From positions 1 through 7,091 of the forward strand of contig JAOZKQ010000104.1 of the NCBI GenBank assembly GCA_029935275.1: a stretch of 7,091 nucleotides of DNA. Direction: 5' to 3'. Each line of letters opens with the position of its first letter. Position 1 is the first letter of the stretch. This stretch comes from Bacteroidales bacterium. Its GTDB lineage: Bacteria > Bacteroidota > Bacteroidia > Bacteroidales > VadinHA17. Positions 1 to 6,372 of this stretch are shown here, piece by piece. Position numbers and translations under genes: made by a program. The notes under the pieces are model-generated. The model had not been told where the DNA came from. It worked only from the letters and a program-made list of their open reading frames with translations, and did not search any database.

Positions 1-8
1 TACACAGG

Positions 9-773
9 ATGGAAAGATGGTCGCTCAAAAATAAATATACCCTGATAACAGGAGGTTCTAAAGGAATTGGCTTAGGAATTGCCATGGAATTTCTGGAACT
101 TGGTGCTTACGTTGCCATCGCTGCACGTAATGAAACTGAGCTAAAAGCAATAAAAACATTATATTCCGGATATGGTGATCATCTGGAAATATTTAAAGCC
201 GATGTCAGTAAATTAAGTGATCTTAATGATTTGGTTAATTCTATAAAGAAAAAATGGAATTTACTGGATATTCTTGTAAATAATGTGGGTACAAATATCC
301 GGAAACCTGTAACAGAGTTCACCGGGGAAGAGTACGATCATATAATTTCTACAAACCTTCGATCCGTTTATGAGTTATCCAGATTATCTTTTCCGTTGCT
401 TAAGCAATCCAAACAAGGAAATATAATAAACATTTCTTCTGTAGCTGGCCTCAGCCATTTAAAAACCGGTGCCCTTTACGGAATGACAAAAGCCGCCATT
501 ATTCAATTTACAAAAAACCTTGCTGTAGAGTGGTCTGAGTATGGAATTCGTGTAAATGCCATTGCTCCCTGGTATATAAATACTCCCCTTGCAGAACAGG
601 TTCTTAAAAACCCTGACTATAAAAATGAAGTAATTAGTCGCACTCCATTAGGCAAAATAGGTAATATTGAAGATGTTGCAGGGGCTGCTGCCTTTCTTTG
701 CATGCCGGCTGCTGCATACATTACCGGGCAATGCCTGGCTGTTGATGGAGGTTTTACGATCAATGGGTTTTAG
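9..773 (+). CDS. Short-chain dehydrogenase/reductase (SDR), tropinone-reductase-like
   Basis: A 254-residue classical SDR, the usual length for the family, predicted to be a cytoplasmic NAD(P)H-dependent oxidoreductase acting on a carbonyl or alcohol. The Rossmann glycine motif TGGSKGIG lies at residues 14-21. An Arg at 40, just after the second strand, favours NADP(H). Asp65 sits in the ADV motif, NNVG (a variant of NNAG) at 91-94, and the catalytic tetrad is Asn116, Ser144, Tyr157 and Lys161 (YGMTK). The stretches NNVGTNIRK and APWYINTPL resemble the tropinone reductase-like subgroup, but in bacteria this does not imply tropinone as substrate, so the substrate is unknown. The ATG at 9 gives a normal SDR N-terminus. 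No upstream in-frame stop is visible in the 8 bases before it, so a longer start cannot be excluded, and any operon partner on the left is out of view. The gene converges on the TPR gene with 9 bases between stops. Confidence 0.93.
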   Translation: MERWSLKNKYTLITGGSKGIGLGIAMEFLELGAYVAIAARNETELKAIKTLYSGYGDHLEIFKADVSKLSDLNDLVNSIKKKWNLLDILVNNVGTNIRKPVTEFTGEEYDHIISTNLRSVYELSRLSFPLLKQSKQGNIINISSVAGLSHLKTGALYGMTKAAIIQFTKNLAVEWSEYGIRVNAIAPWYINTPLAEQVLKNPDYKNEVISRTPLGKIGNIEDVAGAAAFLCMPAAAYITGQCLAVDGGFTINGF

Positions 774-782
774 TTCAATCAA

Positions 783-1994
783 TTAATAGTCACAATATTT
801 TTGGAGGTAATCCAATGCTTTCTTCTCACCCATATTAAAGGCCTTTTTAAAATCATGACAAGCTCTTTTATTGAGATTTAAGCCTAACTGGGCTATCCCC
901 CGGGCTAAAAAAATCTCAGGATTCTCCGGGTTCAGGTCCAAAGCCATAGATAAATCATTCGCAGCATATTCAAATGTATGTAACTTAATATAAGTATTTC
1001 CCCTGGCAACAAAGTACTTCTCATTCGTTTGATCCTGATCAAGGACCTTATTGAAAGATCTTATTGCTTCATAGTAATCACCTGACTTATAGTTAATTTC
1101 ACCTGCCAAAAACATGGCCTCCACATCATCTTCAAAAAACTTCAGATACGATTTAACATCATTTAAAGCCGGTTTATAATCATGCATATACAATAATATG
1201 TTTGCCCGCTCAAGATACAGATCAAAATTATCAGGAGACTTTTTTAACATTACAGAATAATCATCCAGGGCATCCTCATAACGGTTCATTTGCAAATATA
1301 ATTCAGCCCTTTCGTGCCGGTAAAAAGTTTCATCAGGTGCTTTTGAAACTGCCAGGTTGAGATTAGCCCGGGCCTCACTATACATTGTCATTTGAGAATA
1401 GGCTTTAGATCTCAGGTAATAAAGCGATGCATCATCATCATTTTGATTTAAAAGAACATTCAATAATTCAAGTGCCTCCTGAGATTGCTCCTTTTGAATA
1501 AGATATTGGGCTTCTGCCTTTTGAGTTTCATATGGCCTGTACCAATCCTTTCTCCAGAAATTACGCCACTCCCTTGTATTTTCAATTTTCTGAAAAGCAG
1601 GTTCCAGAAAAATATCTTTTCTGGGCAATTTATAAGGCGATTTCAGATGTTCAGCTAAAGCATCCATAGCTTTTACTATATTTCCATTTTGAGCATAACA
1701 CCTGGATATCCAAATACTTGAATATGCACTTTTTTGCTGGTCCACATTCTCAAAATCAGCAAGGGCCTTTTCATAATTCCCCATACTATAAAAAGCTTCT
1801 CCCCTCTTTTGCAAGGCATCAATGTTTCCGGGAGAATTTTGTAAAACTTCATCAAAAGACTGAACTGCCTGTTGGTACTCCTTTTTATCAATGGAAGCAA
1901 TCCCTTTTAGATATAGATCATCCTGTGCATCAAGCTGATGAAACAAAAAGAATGCTAAAACAAATACAAAAACGTTATTTTTTAAAAATTTCAT
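783..1994 (-). CDS. Exported tetratricopeptide-repeat (TPR) protein
   Basis: Predicted 403-residue protein with an N-terminal signal peptide: Lys-rich start, hydrophobic residues 8-18, likely cleavage near LDA-Q at 23-24. It probably acts in the periplasm or at the outer membrane as a protein-binding scaffold; no enzymatic motif is visible. About ten TPRs can be read: three at about 24-120, then a Trp-rich linker at about 125-155 (EPAFQKI and WRNFWRKDW), then seven more at about 156-391. The C-terminus, RACHDFKKAFNMG then YLQKYC, resembles a Cys-containing ending I recall from other Bacteroidota TPR proteins. The reading frame can be extended by three codons to a TTG at 2003, but the ATG at 1994 directly precedes the Lys-rich signal peptide and is preferred. 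The gene follows the type IX cargo gene by 21 bases on the same strand, so it is probably co-transcribed and may assist that protein. The specific role is unknown. Confidence 0.88.
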   Translation of the reverse strand: MKFLKNNVFVFVLAFFLFHQLDAQDDLYLKGIASIDKKEYQQAVQSFDEVLQNSPGNIDALQKRGEAFYSMGNYEKALADFENVDQQKSAYSSIWISRCYAQNGNIVKAMDALAEHLKSPYKLPRKDIFLEPAFQKIENTREWRNFWRKDWYRPYETQKAEAQYLIQKEQSQEALELLNVLLNQNDDDASLYYLRSKAYSQMTMYSEARANLNLAVSKAPDETFYRHERAELYLQMNRYEDALDDYSVMLKKSPDNFDLYLERANILLYMHDYKPALNDVKSYLKFFEDDVEAMFLAGEINYKSGDYYEAIRSFNKVLDQDQTNEKYFVARGNTYIKLHTFEYAANDLSMALDLNPENPEIFLARGIAQLGLNLNKRACHDFKKAFNMGEKKALDYLQKYCDY

Positions 1995-2015
1995 GAATCT
2001 CAATTAATTCCTATA

Positions 2016-4637
2016 TTATTCATTTGATATTCTTGCACCTTTCTCTGTAATAACATGAACAAAACCGGTAACATTTCTCACTTCTAGTCCACTTAATCGT
2101 TTCTCATATATATCACATATATAATAATAGATGCCAGGTGCTACAAAATTATTTTTACCTTTTTGTTTTCCGTTCCAGTTAATATAAGGATCATCCGTTT
2201 CAAACACCAAGACTCCCGAACGGCTAAATATTTTCATATCAACCCTTTCAATAAACGGACTGGTATGTGCCAATAATACATCATTAATATTATCCCCGTT
2301 CGGCGTGAAAACATTAGGTAACTCAAAATAGACACAACTATCCACACACATCGTAGGACTTGATAAGTCACTTTCGTTTCCTAACAAATCAACAGCTTTC
2401 ACCGCATAACAACCTGCTAACGAACTCGATATATAATGCTTATAAGTAGTATCCATAGCTGAACTAAACTCATCTTCAAGTAAACTTAACTCACTTTCCA
2501 GTTCAGCCTTAAAATAAAGTTTATAGGAAACTACATCATCTGCACATGAATTATTCGGATTTGTCCAGACAACATAATTATAAAGGCTGTCACACATGGA
2601 AGTAACTATTAATGAAGGTGCACAGGGCGGTTCATTATCAAGCGGAGTTCCACAAACTTCATGAGAATAATTTAAAAGTGGTGATGGTAAATTTGGCCGG
2701 TTATAAGAGCCTATTGATTTTATTTTATAACAATAATTCTCAGAGTTTTGCAAACCTGAGTCTATATAAACAGTATCATTCGTAATCCCAATAGAATCAT
2801 AAACCAGGGTAGATTTATTCTGCCGGTAAACAACATAAGCAGTATTGATCCATGGCACATTTTTTCTACATCTAATTTCAATTTGCTCATCACCCGGAAT
2901 AATCTTCAGGAAAATGGTGGATGCTTCAGCCGGTGAACCTATCATAAAACGGTTACCTGATTCATTATTATACAATTCAACTTTATATGTATAGGCAAAA
3001 TCCAAAGTATTAATAAGCATATCAACAAATGAAGTATCATTCAAATCACTTGTTTCAATTGACCGGATAAATGAGAAATCAGTTCCATAAAGATCACTTG
3101 ACCTGTAGATTAAATACTCATAAGGCCCATTAGCAGGAATGGTATCCAACTGCCGGGGTTTGGCCCAGGCCACATACACCGAGCCGTTTTCTGTATCAGT
3201 GTTTAAGATGCTTACATTTGTCAGAATAGGTGTTCCGTGAATTAATATACTACATACCTCCTCTGAAGCTATACTTTCACTTCCATCAGGATAAACAGCA
3301 AATACCAAATAGCAATAATCCATACCCTGCATTAGGCCTGATCCATTGTTATCGTCAATAAAGACTGTATCATTTGGTCCGGTAGTCTCACCCACCTTCA
3401 CATACCCTGTGCCCGAAGGAACCCCTGTCTCACAGCTATCGGGTACAAAACCAGTATAGCCAATCTTGCGGTAGATCCTGTAATTCTGTATAATAGAACA
3501 GGTATCACGACTCCAGTCAAGCCTGATGAGTTGATTGGATGGAATGGCTCTCAGATTTTTTATTGGAGGACCTAAAACCCTGATATTAAAATTACTGATA
3601 TCAACCAATGGAAGATCAGAGTTATTATCCTCCGCTTTCACGAATACCGTGTAAGGCTGTTGCCTTACGTGGGTACAAACAGTTTTCCATTTAAACACAG
3701 AGGTAATTTCTCCTGGTTCTGAAAAAATTGTTTTAAACACAGAAGGACTAATCGTCACTTTAAATCCACCACCAGTCATAAGGTGACGCATAGAATCATT
3801 TTCATTATCAATGCTGGAAATAGCATAAACCACTGAGTCACCGGCTACTACACAAAAGTCTCTTAATGGTTCGGTAATAGGAGGATTATTATCTGTTTCA
3901 TGCACATCAATCTGCAAATCACGCACCACGTTACCTATCTTAACCCCGTATCGAAATTCCTCAATATTCATTGCTACATTATACTTGCCGGTGTCAACCG
4001 GAGTATCCCATACCAGATCTCCGGAAATAGGGTCAACATATAAAGTATCAGTTGCTGGAGGTAAAGTATAATTTTCAATAGGGATACCATCTTCCCTGGT
4101 ACATACAGTAAGGCTATATGCAAGACTATCACCATCCTGATCATAGGCAGCAGGATTATGGATAAATAATTTACCCCTGCCAGCCTTATCGTATGGTGGG
4201 TTCAACAACTCAGGAGTATTATTACCTCCCAGTCCTGTATTGACCATGAGTGTTGTTTGGATAGAAAAATAGACATTTACCGAATTCGGAATATTTAAAA
4301 TTCCATAATTCCTGTTAGGGTCCTGAACGGTTATACGGTAAACTCCGGGTCCTGGATAAGTATGCCGGATAACATAACGATTTCTTCTATAAAAATATGG
4401 AAGAGAAATTTTTTCTATCCTTGGTGCTATAGAAGTTGTTCCATCGCCCCAATCCACAGGAAGCTGGTCCCTGTCAGCAGCACTCAAGGTATAAGTATAA
4501 GTCCAAATGGTTATTTCAAAAGTAAGATCTGAAATCTGTTTATAAGTAATTTCCCCTGCCCGGTTATGTGTAGCATTAGCCGGACCTGTATTAAAGGCGA
4601 AGATTATAAATAATATTAAAACTACTTTTTTTAGCAT
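2016..4637 (-). CDS. Type IX secretion cargo protein with CHU_C (type B) sorting domain and FN3-like repeats
   Basis: A large secreted or surface protein of 873 residues. Residues 1-22 form a signal peptide ending in an AxA-type site (ANA). Next is a conserved module starting THNRAGEITYK, with a PKD-like stretch at about 55-115 (WGDGT, HTYPGPGVY, DPNRN), an HNPAAYDQDGDSL segment at 160-171 reminiscent of Ca-binding cadherin-like loops, and a second beta-domain at about 250-355 (CTHVRQQPY). Four fibronectin-III-like domains follow at about 358-465, 469-573, 575-665 and 672-765. The end, about 772-866, is the gliding-motility-associated C-terminal domain: NVFTPNGDNIND, IFSRSG, WNGK, GIYYYIC. 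In known systems this domain directs type IX export across the outer membrane. No catalytic domain is recognisable, so an adhesive or structural surface role is inferred. The ATG at 4637 begins the signal peptide directly. It lies between the DUF6702 and TPR genes, 41 and 21 bases away, likely in one operon. Confidence 0.92.
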   Translation of the reverse strand: MLKKVVLILFIIFAFNTGPANATHNRAGEITYKQISDLTFEITIWTYTYTLSAADRDQLPVDWGDGTTSIAPRIEKISLPYFYRRNRYVIRHTYPGPGVYRITVQDPNRNYGILNIPNSVNVYFSIQTTLMVNTGLGGNNTPELLNPPYDKAGRGKLFIHNPAAYDQDGDSLAYSLTVCTREDGIPIENYTLPPATDTLYVDPISGDLVWDTPVDTGKYNVAMNIEEFRYGVKIGNVVRDLQIDVHETDNNPPITEPLRDFCVVAGDSVVYAISSIDNENDSMRHLMTGGGFKVTISPSVFKTIFSEPGEITSVFKWKTVCTHVRQQPYTVFVKAEDNNSDLPLVDISNFNIRVLGPPIKNLRAIPSNQLIRLDWSRDTCSIIQNYRIYRKIGYTGFVPDSCETGVPSGTGYVKVGETTGPNDTVFIDDNNGSGLMQGMDYCYLVFAVYPDGSESIASEEVCSILIHGTPILTNVSILNTDTENGSVYVAWAKPRQLDTIPANGPYEYLIYRSSDLYGTDFSFIRSIETSDLNDTSFVDMLINTLDFAYTYKVELYNNESGNRFMIGSPAEASTIFLKIIPGDEQIEIRCRKNVPWINTAYVVYRQNKSTLVYDSIGITNDTVYIDSGLQNSENYCYKIKSIGSYNRPNLPSPLLNYSHEVCGTPLDNEPPCAPSLIVTSMCDSLYNYVVWTNPNNSCADDVVSYKLYFKAELESELSLLEDEFSSAMDTTYKHYISSSLAGCYAVKAVDLLGNESDLSSPTMCVDSCVYFELPNVFTPNGDNINDVLLAHTSPFIERVDMKIFSRSGVLVFETDDPYINWNGKQKGKNNFVAPGIYYYICDIYEKRLSGLEVRNVTGFVHVITEKGARISNE

Positions 4638-4642
4638 AAATT

Positions 4643-4661
4643 CTTAAGTCAATCCTTAAGT
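4643..4661. repeat. Two direct copies of CTTAAGT, 12 bases apart
   Basis: CTTAAGT occurs at 4643-4649 and again at 4655-4661, both inside the 41-base gap before the type IX cargo gene. Each copy contains the self-complementary hexamer CTTAAG. The 12-base spacing is close to one helical turn. This could be a binding site for a regulator or could be chance in AT-rich DNA; no known operator is recognised. Confidence 0.3.
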
Positions 4662-4678
4662 AAAATCAAGATGTAAAA

Positions 4679-5173
4679 TTAATCATTGAAAAGATCAATG
4701 GCAATTATTTCTTTTCCTTGTTTCATTGCAAAAGCTTTTTCGACTTCTTTAAACCGAAACATTAACAGATTAGTCTGATCATCAAACATATCCATCATGA
4801 TATGATTTTCTATTTCAATTTTTTTTATATCCGAAGAACATGGAAAAGAAAAGTCCAGCCAGATAGATGCCTCTTTAATCTCTCCCTTTTTAAAGCTTCC
4901 ATGCAAAAAATCCTCATCTGCTTTGATAATAAAATGACTAATAATATATTTTGAAAAATACAATTCCTTTTCATTGCTTTCATCTGGCTGTGTAAGTTTC
5001 AGGTTCACATCATAGCTCCTCCAGATAATTGTTTCAAAATCATCCCAAAAAATCTTAAATGAAACCTCAAATATCTGTTTTCCCAGGTCATAATCCATAT
5101 TCGTAACCGAAATATGTATTGGGTGAAACCCCAGCATCAAAAATAAAAAGCTTAGAATCTTGCTAGTGAACAT
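4679..5173 (-). CDS. DUF6702 family exported protein of unknown function
   Basis: A 164-residue protein whose first 15 residues form a short hydrophobic signal sequence or anchor, followed immediately by the motif HPIHISVTNMDYD. Further family-like segments are VSFKIFWDDFE at 37-47 and DDQTNLLMFR at 131-140 near the C-terminus. This pattern matches the DUF6702 proteins of Bacteroidota, for which I know no established function. The content is mostly beta-strand-like, rich in acidic and aromatic residues, with no lipobox cysteine and no enzyme motif, so it is probably periplasmic or envelope-associated. It is the first gene of the minus-strand cluster and is divergent, across 65 bases, from the HupE/UreJ-like gene. 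I recall DUF6702 genes often lying beside HupE/UreJ-like genes in this phylum, which suggests a shared role. The ATG at 5173 places the signal sequence at the N-terminus. Confidence 0.8.
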   Translation of the reverse strand: MFTSKILSFLFLMLGFHPIHISVTNMDYDLGKQIFEVSFKIFWDDFETIIWRSYDVNLKLTQPDESNEKELYFSKYIISHFIIKADEDFLHGSFKKGEIKEASIWLDFSFPCSSDIKKIEIENHIMMDMFDDQTNLLMFRFKEVEKAFAMKQGKEIIAIDLFND

Positions 5174-5187
5174 ATTTTATAGTTCTA

Positions 5188-5195
5188 TATTTTTG
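5188..5195 (+). promoter_or_regulatory. Possible Bacteroidota -7 promoter element for the HupE/UreJ-like gene
   Basis: TATTTTTG at 5188-5195 fits the Bacteroidota -7 consensus TAnnTTTG exactly and lies 43 bases before the ATG at 5239, leaving a plausible short leader. No good TTTG -33 element is present at the expected 19-base spacing, so support is partial, and the region is AT-rich enough for chance matches. Confidence 0.4.
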
Positions 5196-5238
5196 CAAAA
5201 AACAAAATAAATTTCATTTCTTTGAAAAAAATTTCAAA

Positions 5239-5826
5239 ATGAATATTTTTCAACTCTATTTAAATCTTGGATTTAACCATATTGCTGATCTTCATGCTTA
5301 CGATCATATACTATTTATTGTAACTCTGTGTGCGGCCTATAGCTTTTCTCAATGGAAAAAAGTATTGATACTTGTAACCGCTTTTACCATTGGGCACTCA
5401 CTTACACTGGCACTGGCAACTTTTAATATATTGAAAGTAAACCTTGCCTGGATCGAATTTCTTATTCCTTTTACTATTTTTTTAACTGCATTTGCTAATT
5501 TACTACAAAAATCGGGCAAAGTTTCCAAAGGCAGGCATCTTTTTAAATATTTTATAGCAACATTTTTTGGATTAATCCATGGATTAGGGTTCTCAACCTA
5601 CCTAAAAAGCCTTCTCGGGAAGGCAGATAATATTATAATTCCACTTTTTGCATTTAATATTGGGATTGAATTAGGACAAATTATTATTGTTGCCATAATC
5701 ATGGCAATCACCTGGATACTGGTAGATCTTTTCCATGTAAATAAACGGGAATGGGTGCTTATACTCTCGGGAGCAGGACTTGGAGTTTCTCTTGTAATGA
5801 TGCTTGAACGATTTCCCGGGTTCTAG
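5239..5826 (+). CDS. HupE/UreJ-like integral membrane protein
   Basis: A 195-residue hydrophobic protein with about six transmembrane helices (roughly 22-38, 41-60, 68-88, 100-120, 133-160 and 172-189). It carries the family signature residues: NHIADLHAYDHILF at 13-26 (His14, His19, Asp22, His23), FTIGHSLTLA at 49-58 (His53), FGLIHGLGFS at 110-119 (His114) and FNIGIELGQ at 139-147 (Asn140, Glu144). HupE and UreJ relatives are linked to nickel uptake for hydrogenase or urease, and the membrane-embedded His/Asp/Glu set suits a transition-metal ligand. However, no hydrogenase, urease or other nickel-enzyme gene is visible here, so nickel transport is only a hypothesis. The protein begins without a cleavable signal peptide and lacks the extra N-terminal domain of longer relatives. 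The ATG at 5239 gives the conserved His motif in its usual place. The gene is divergent from DUF6702 and converges on aroQ. Confidence 0.87.
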   Translation: MNIFQLYLNLGFNHIADLHAYDHILFIVTLCAAYSFSQWKKVLILVTAFTIGHSLTLALATFNILKVNLAWIEFLIPFTIFLTAFANLLQKSGKVSKGRHLFKYFIATFFGLIHGLGFSTYLKSLLGKADNIIIPLFAFNIGIELGQIIIVAIIMAITWILVDLFHVNKREWVLILSGAGLGVSLVMMLERFPGF

Positions 5827-5853
5827 TTCTGTTTTAGTAAGGGAACCTCCAAT

Positions 5854-5870
5854 AAAAAGCTATTCTTTTT
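5854..5870. terminator. Weak AT-rich inverted repeat, possible bidirectional terminator
   Basis: AAAAAG at 5854-5859 and CTTTTT at 5865-5870 form a perfect 6-base inverted repeat with a 5-base loop. It sits at the convergent junction of the HupE-like gene (stop at 5826) and aroQ (stop at 5860-5862), and overlaps the aroQ stop codon. The location suits a terminator used from both sides, since each strand ends the stem with a T run. The stem has only one G-C pair, so it would be unstable. Confidence 0.25.
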
Positions 5871-6294
5871 CCGAATTTATCACTCTTAATGACTCTATGC
5901 CGAGGCGGTAAGAATCCATTCCAAATCCCATTATGCTTCCCTTACAGGCATTGGCAATAAAGGAGATATGCCGGAATTCTTCTCTGGAAAGGATATTGGT
6001 AATATGGACCTCTACTGCCGGAGTTTTAACAGACCTGAGCGCATCTGCAATGGCAATCGATGTATGTGTGTATGCTCCGGCATTGATCACAATTCCATCA
6101 TAAGAAAAACCAACTTCCTGGATCTTGTCAACTATCAAACCTTCCACATTAGACTGATAGTAATCGATTTCATGATCGGAAAAATGTTCTTCTAAAATAG
6201 TTAAATATTCATCAAATGGCATGGAACCATATTTCCCAGGCTCCCTCTTTCCTAATAAATTAAGGTTTGGCCCATTAATTATTTGTATCTTCAT
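5860..6294 (-). CDS. aroQ: Type II 3-dehydroquinate dehydratase
   Basis: A complete 144-residue enzyme, the typical length for the small type II class, which normally assembles as a dodecamer in the cytoplasm. It converts 3-dehydroquinate to 3-dehydroshikimate, step three of the shikimate pathway to chorismate and aromatic amino acids. The N-terminus has the NGPNLNLLGKREPGKYG block (7-23) with the lid arginine Arg17 and catalytic Tyr22. SNVEG lies at 48-52, NAGAYTHTS at 71-79 (Asn71, His77), and VEVHITN at 94-100 contains the catalytic-base partner His97. Arg104 and Arg108 in SREEFRH are in the expected substrate-binding positions, so all key residues are intact. The ATG at 6294 starts directly before the first beta-strand and conserved block, as in the family. 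No Shine-Dalgarno sequence is seen. The gene is divergent from xerD and convergent with the HupE-like gene, so it is probably transcribed alone. Confidence 0.97.
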   Translation of the reverse strand: MKIQIINGPNLNLLGKREPGKYGSMPFDEYLTILEEHFSDHEIDYYQSNVEGLIVDKIQEVGFSYDGIVINAGAYTHTSIAIADALRSVKTPAVEVHITNILSREEFRHISFIANACKGSIMGFGMDSYRLGIESLRVINSEKE

Positions 6295-6320
6295 CTTGTA
6301 ATAATTTTCAGTTTCAGGAA

Positions 6321-6328
6321 CAAAAGTA
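6321..6328 (-). promoter_or_regulatory. Possible Bacteroidota -7 promoter element for aroQ
   Basis: Read on the minus strand, 6328-6321 is TACTTTTG, an exact match to the TAnnTTTG -7 consensus, 26 bases upstream of the aroQ ATG, which would give a short leader. A minus-strand TTTG occurs at 6344-6341, but the 12-base spacing is shorter than the usual 19 or so, so the -33 element is not convincing. Confidence 0.4.
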
Positions 6329-6372
6329 AAAGAATTATTGCAAATTTGTTTTTTTGATAAATGTTATAAAAC

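Noticed and set aside
774..782. Possible terminator between the convergent SDR and TPR genes
   Set aside because: The 9-base gap and the flanking bases contain no convincing stem-loop with a T run.
1676..1900. 74-residue open frame on the minus strand in a second frame
   Set aside because: It overlaps the N-terminal TPR region in another frame and its translation shows no domain or start signal.
1718..1996. 92-residue open frame on the plus strand
   Set aside because: It lies wholly inside the TPR gene on the opposite strand, has no recognisable domain, and is explained by the repeat-rich coding sequence beneath it.
1995..2003. TTG start at 2003 for the TPR gene, adding three residues
   Set aside because: The ATG at 1994 begins a standard Lys-containing signal peptide, and nothing favours the rarer TTG codon.
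5968..6195. 75-residue Cys-containing open frame on the plus strand
   Set aside because: It is antisense to aroQ, whose catalytic residues are all intact, and it shows no family resemblance.
6341..6348. CAAATTTG as a -7 promoter element for xerD
   Set aside because: It differs from TAnnTTTG at the first base, has no TTTG at the expected upstream spacing, and is a short AT-rich palindrome likely to occur by chance.
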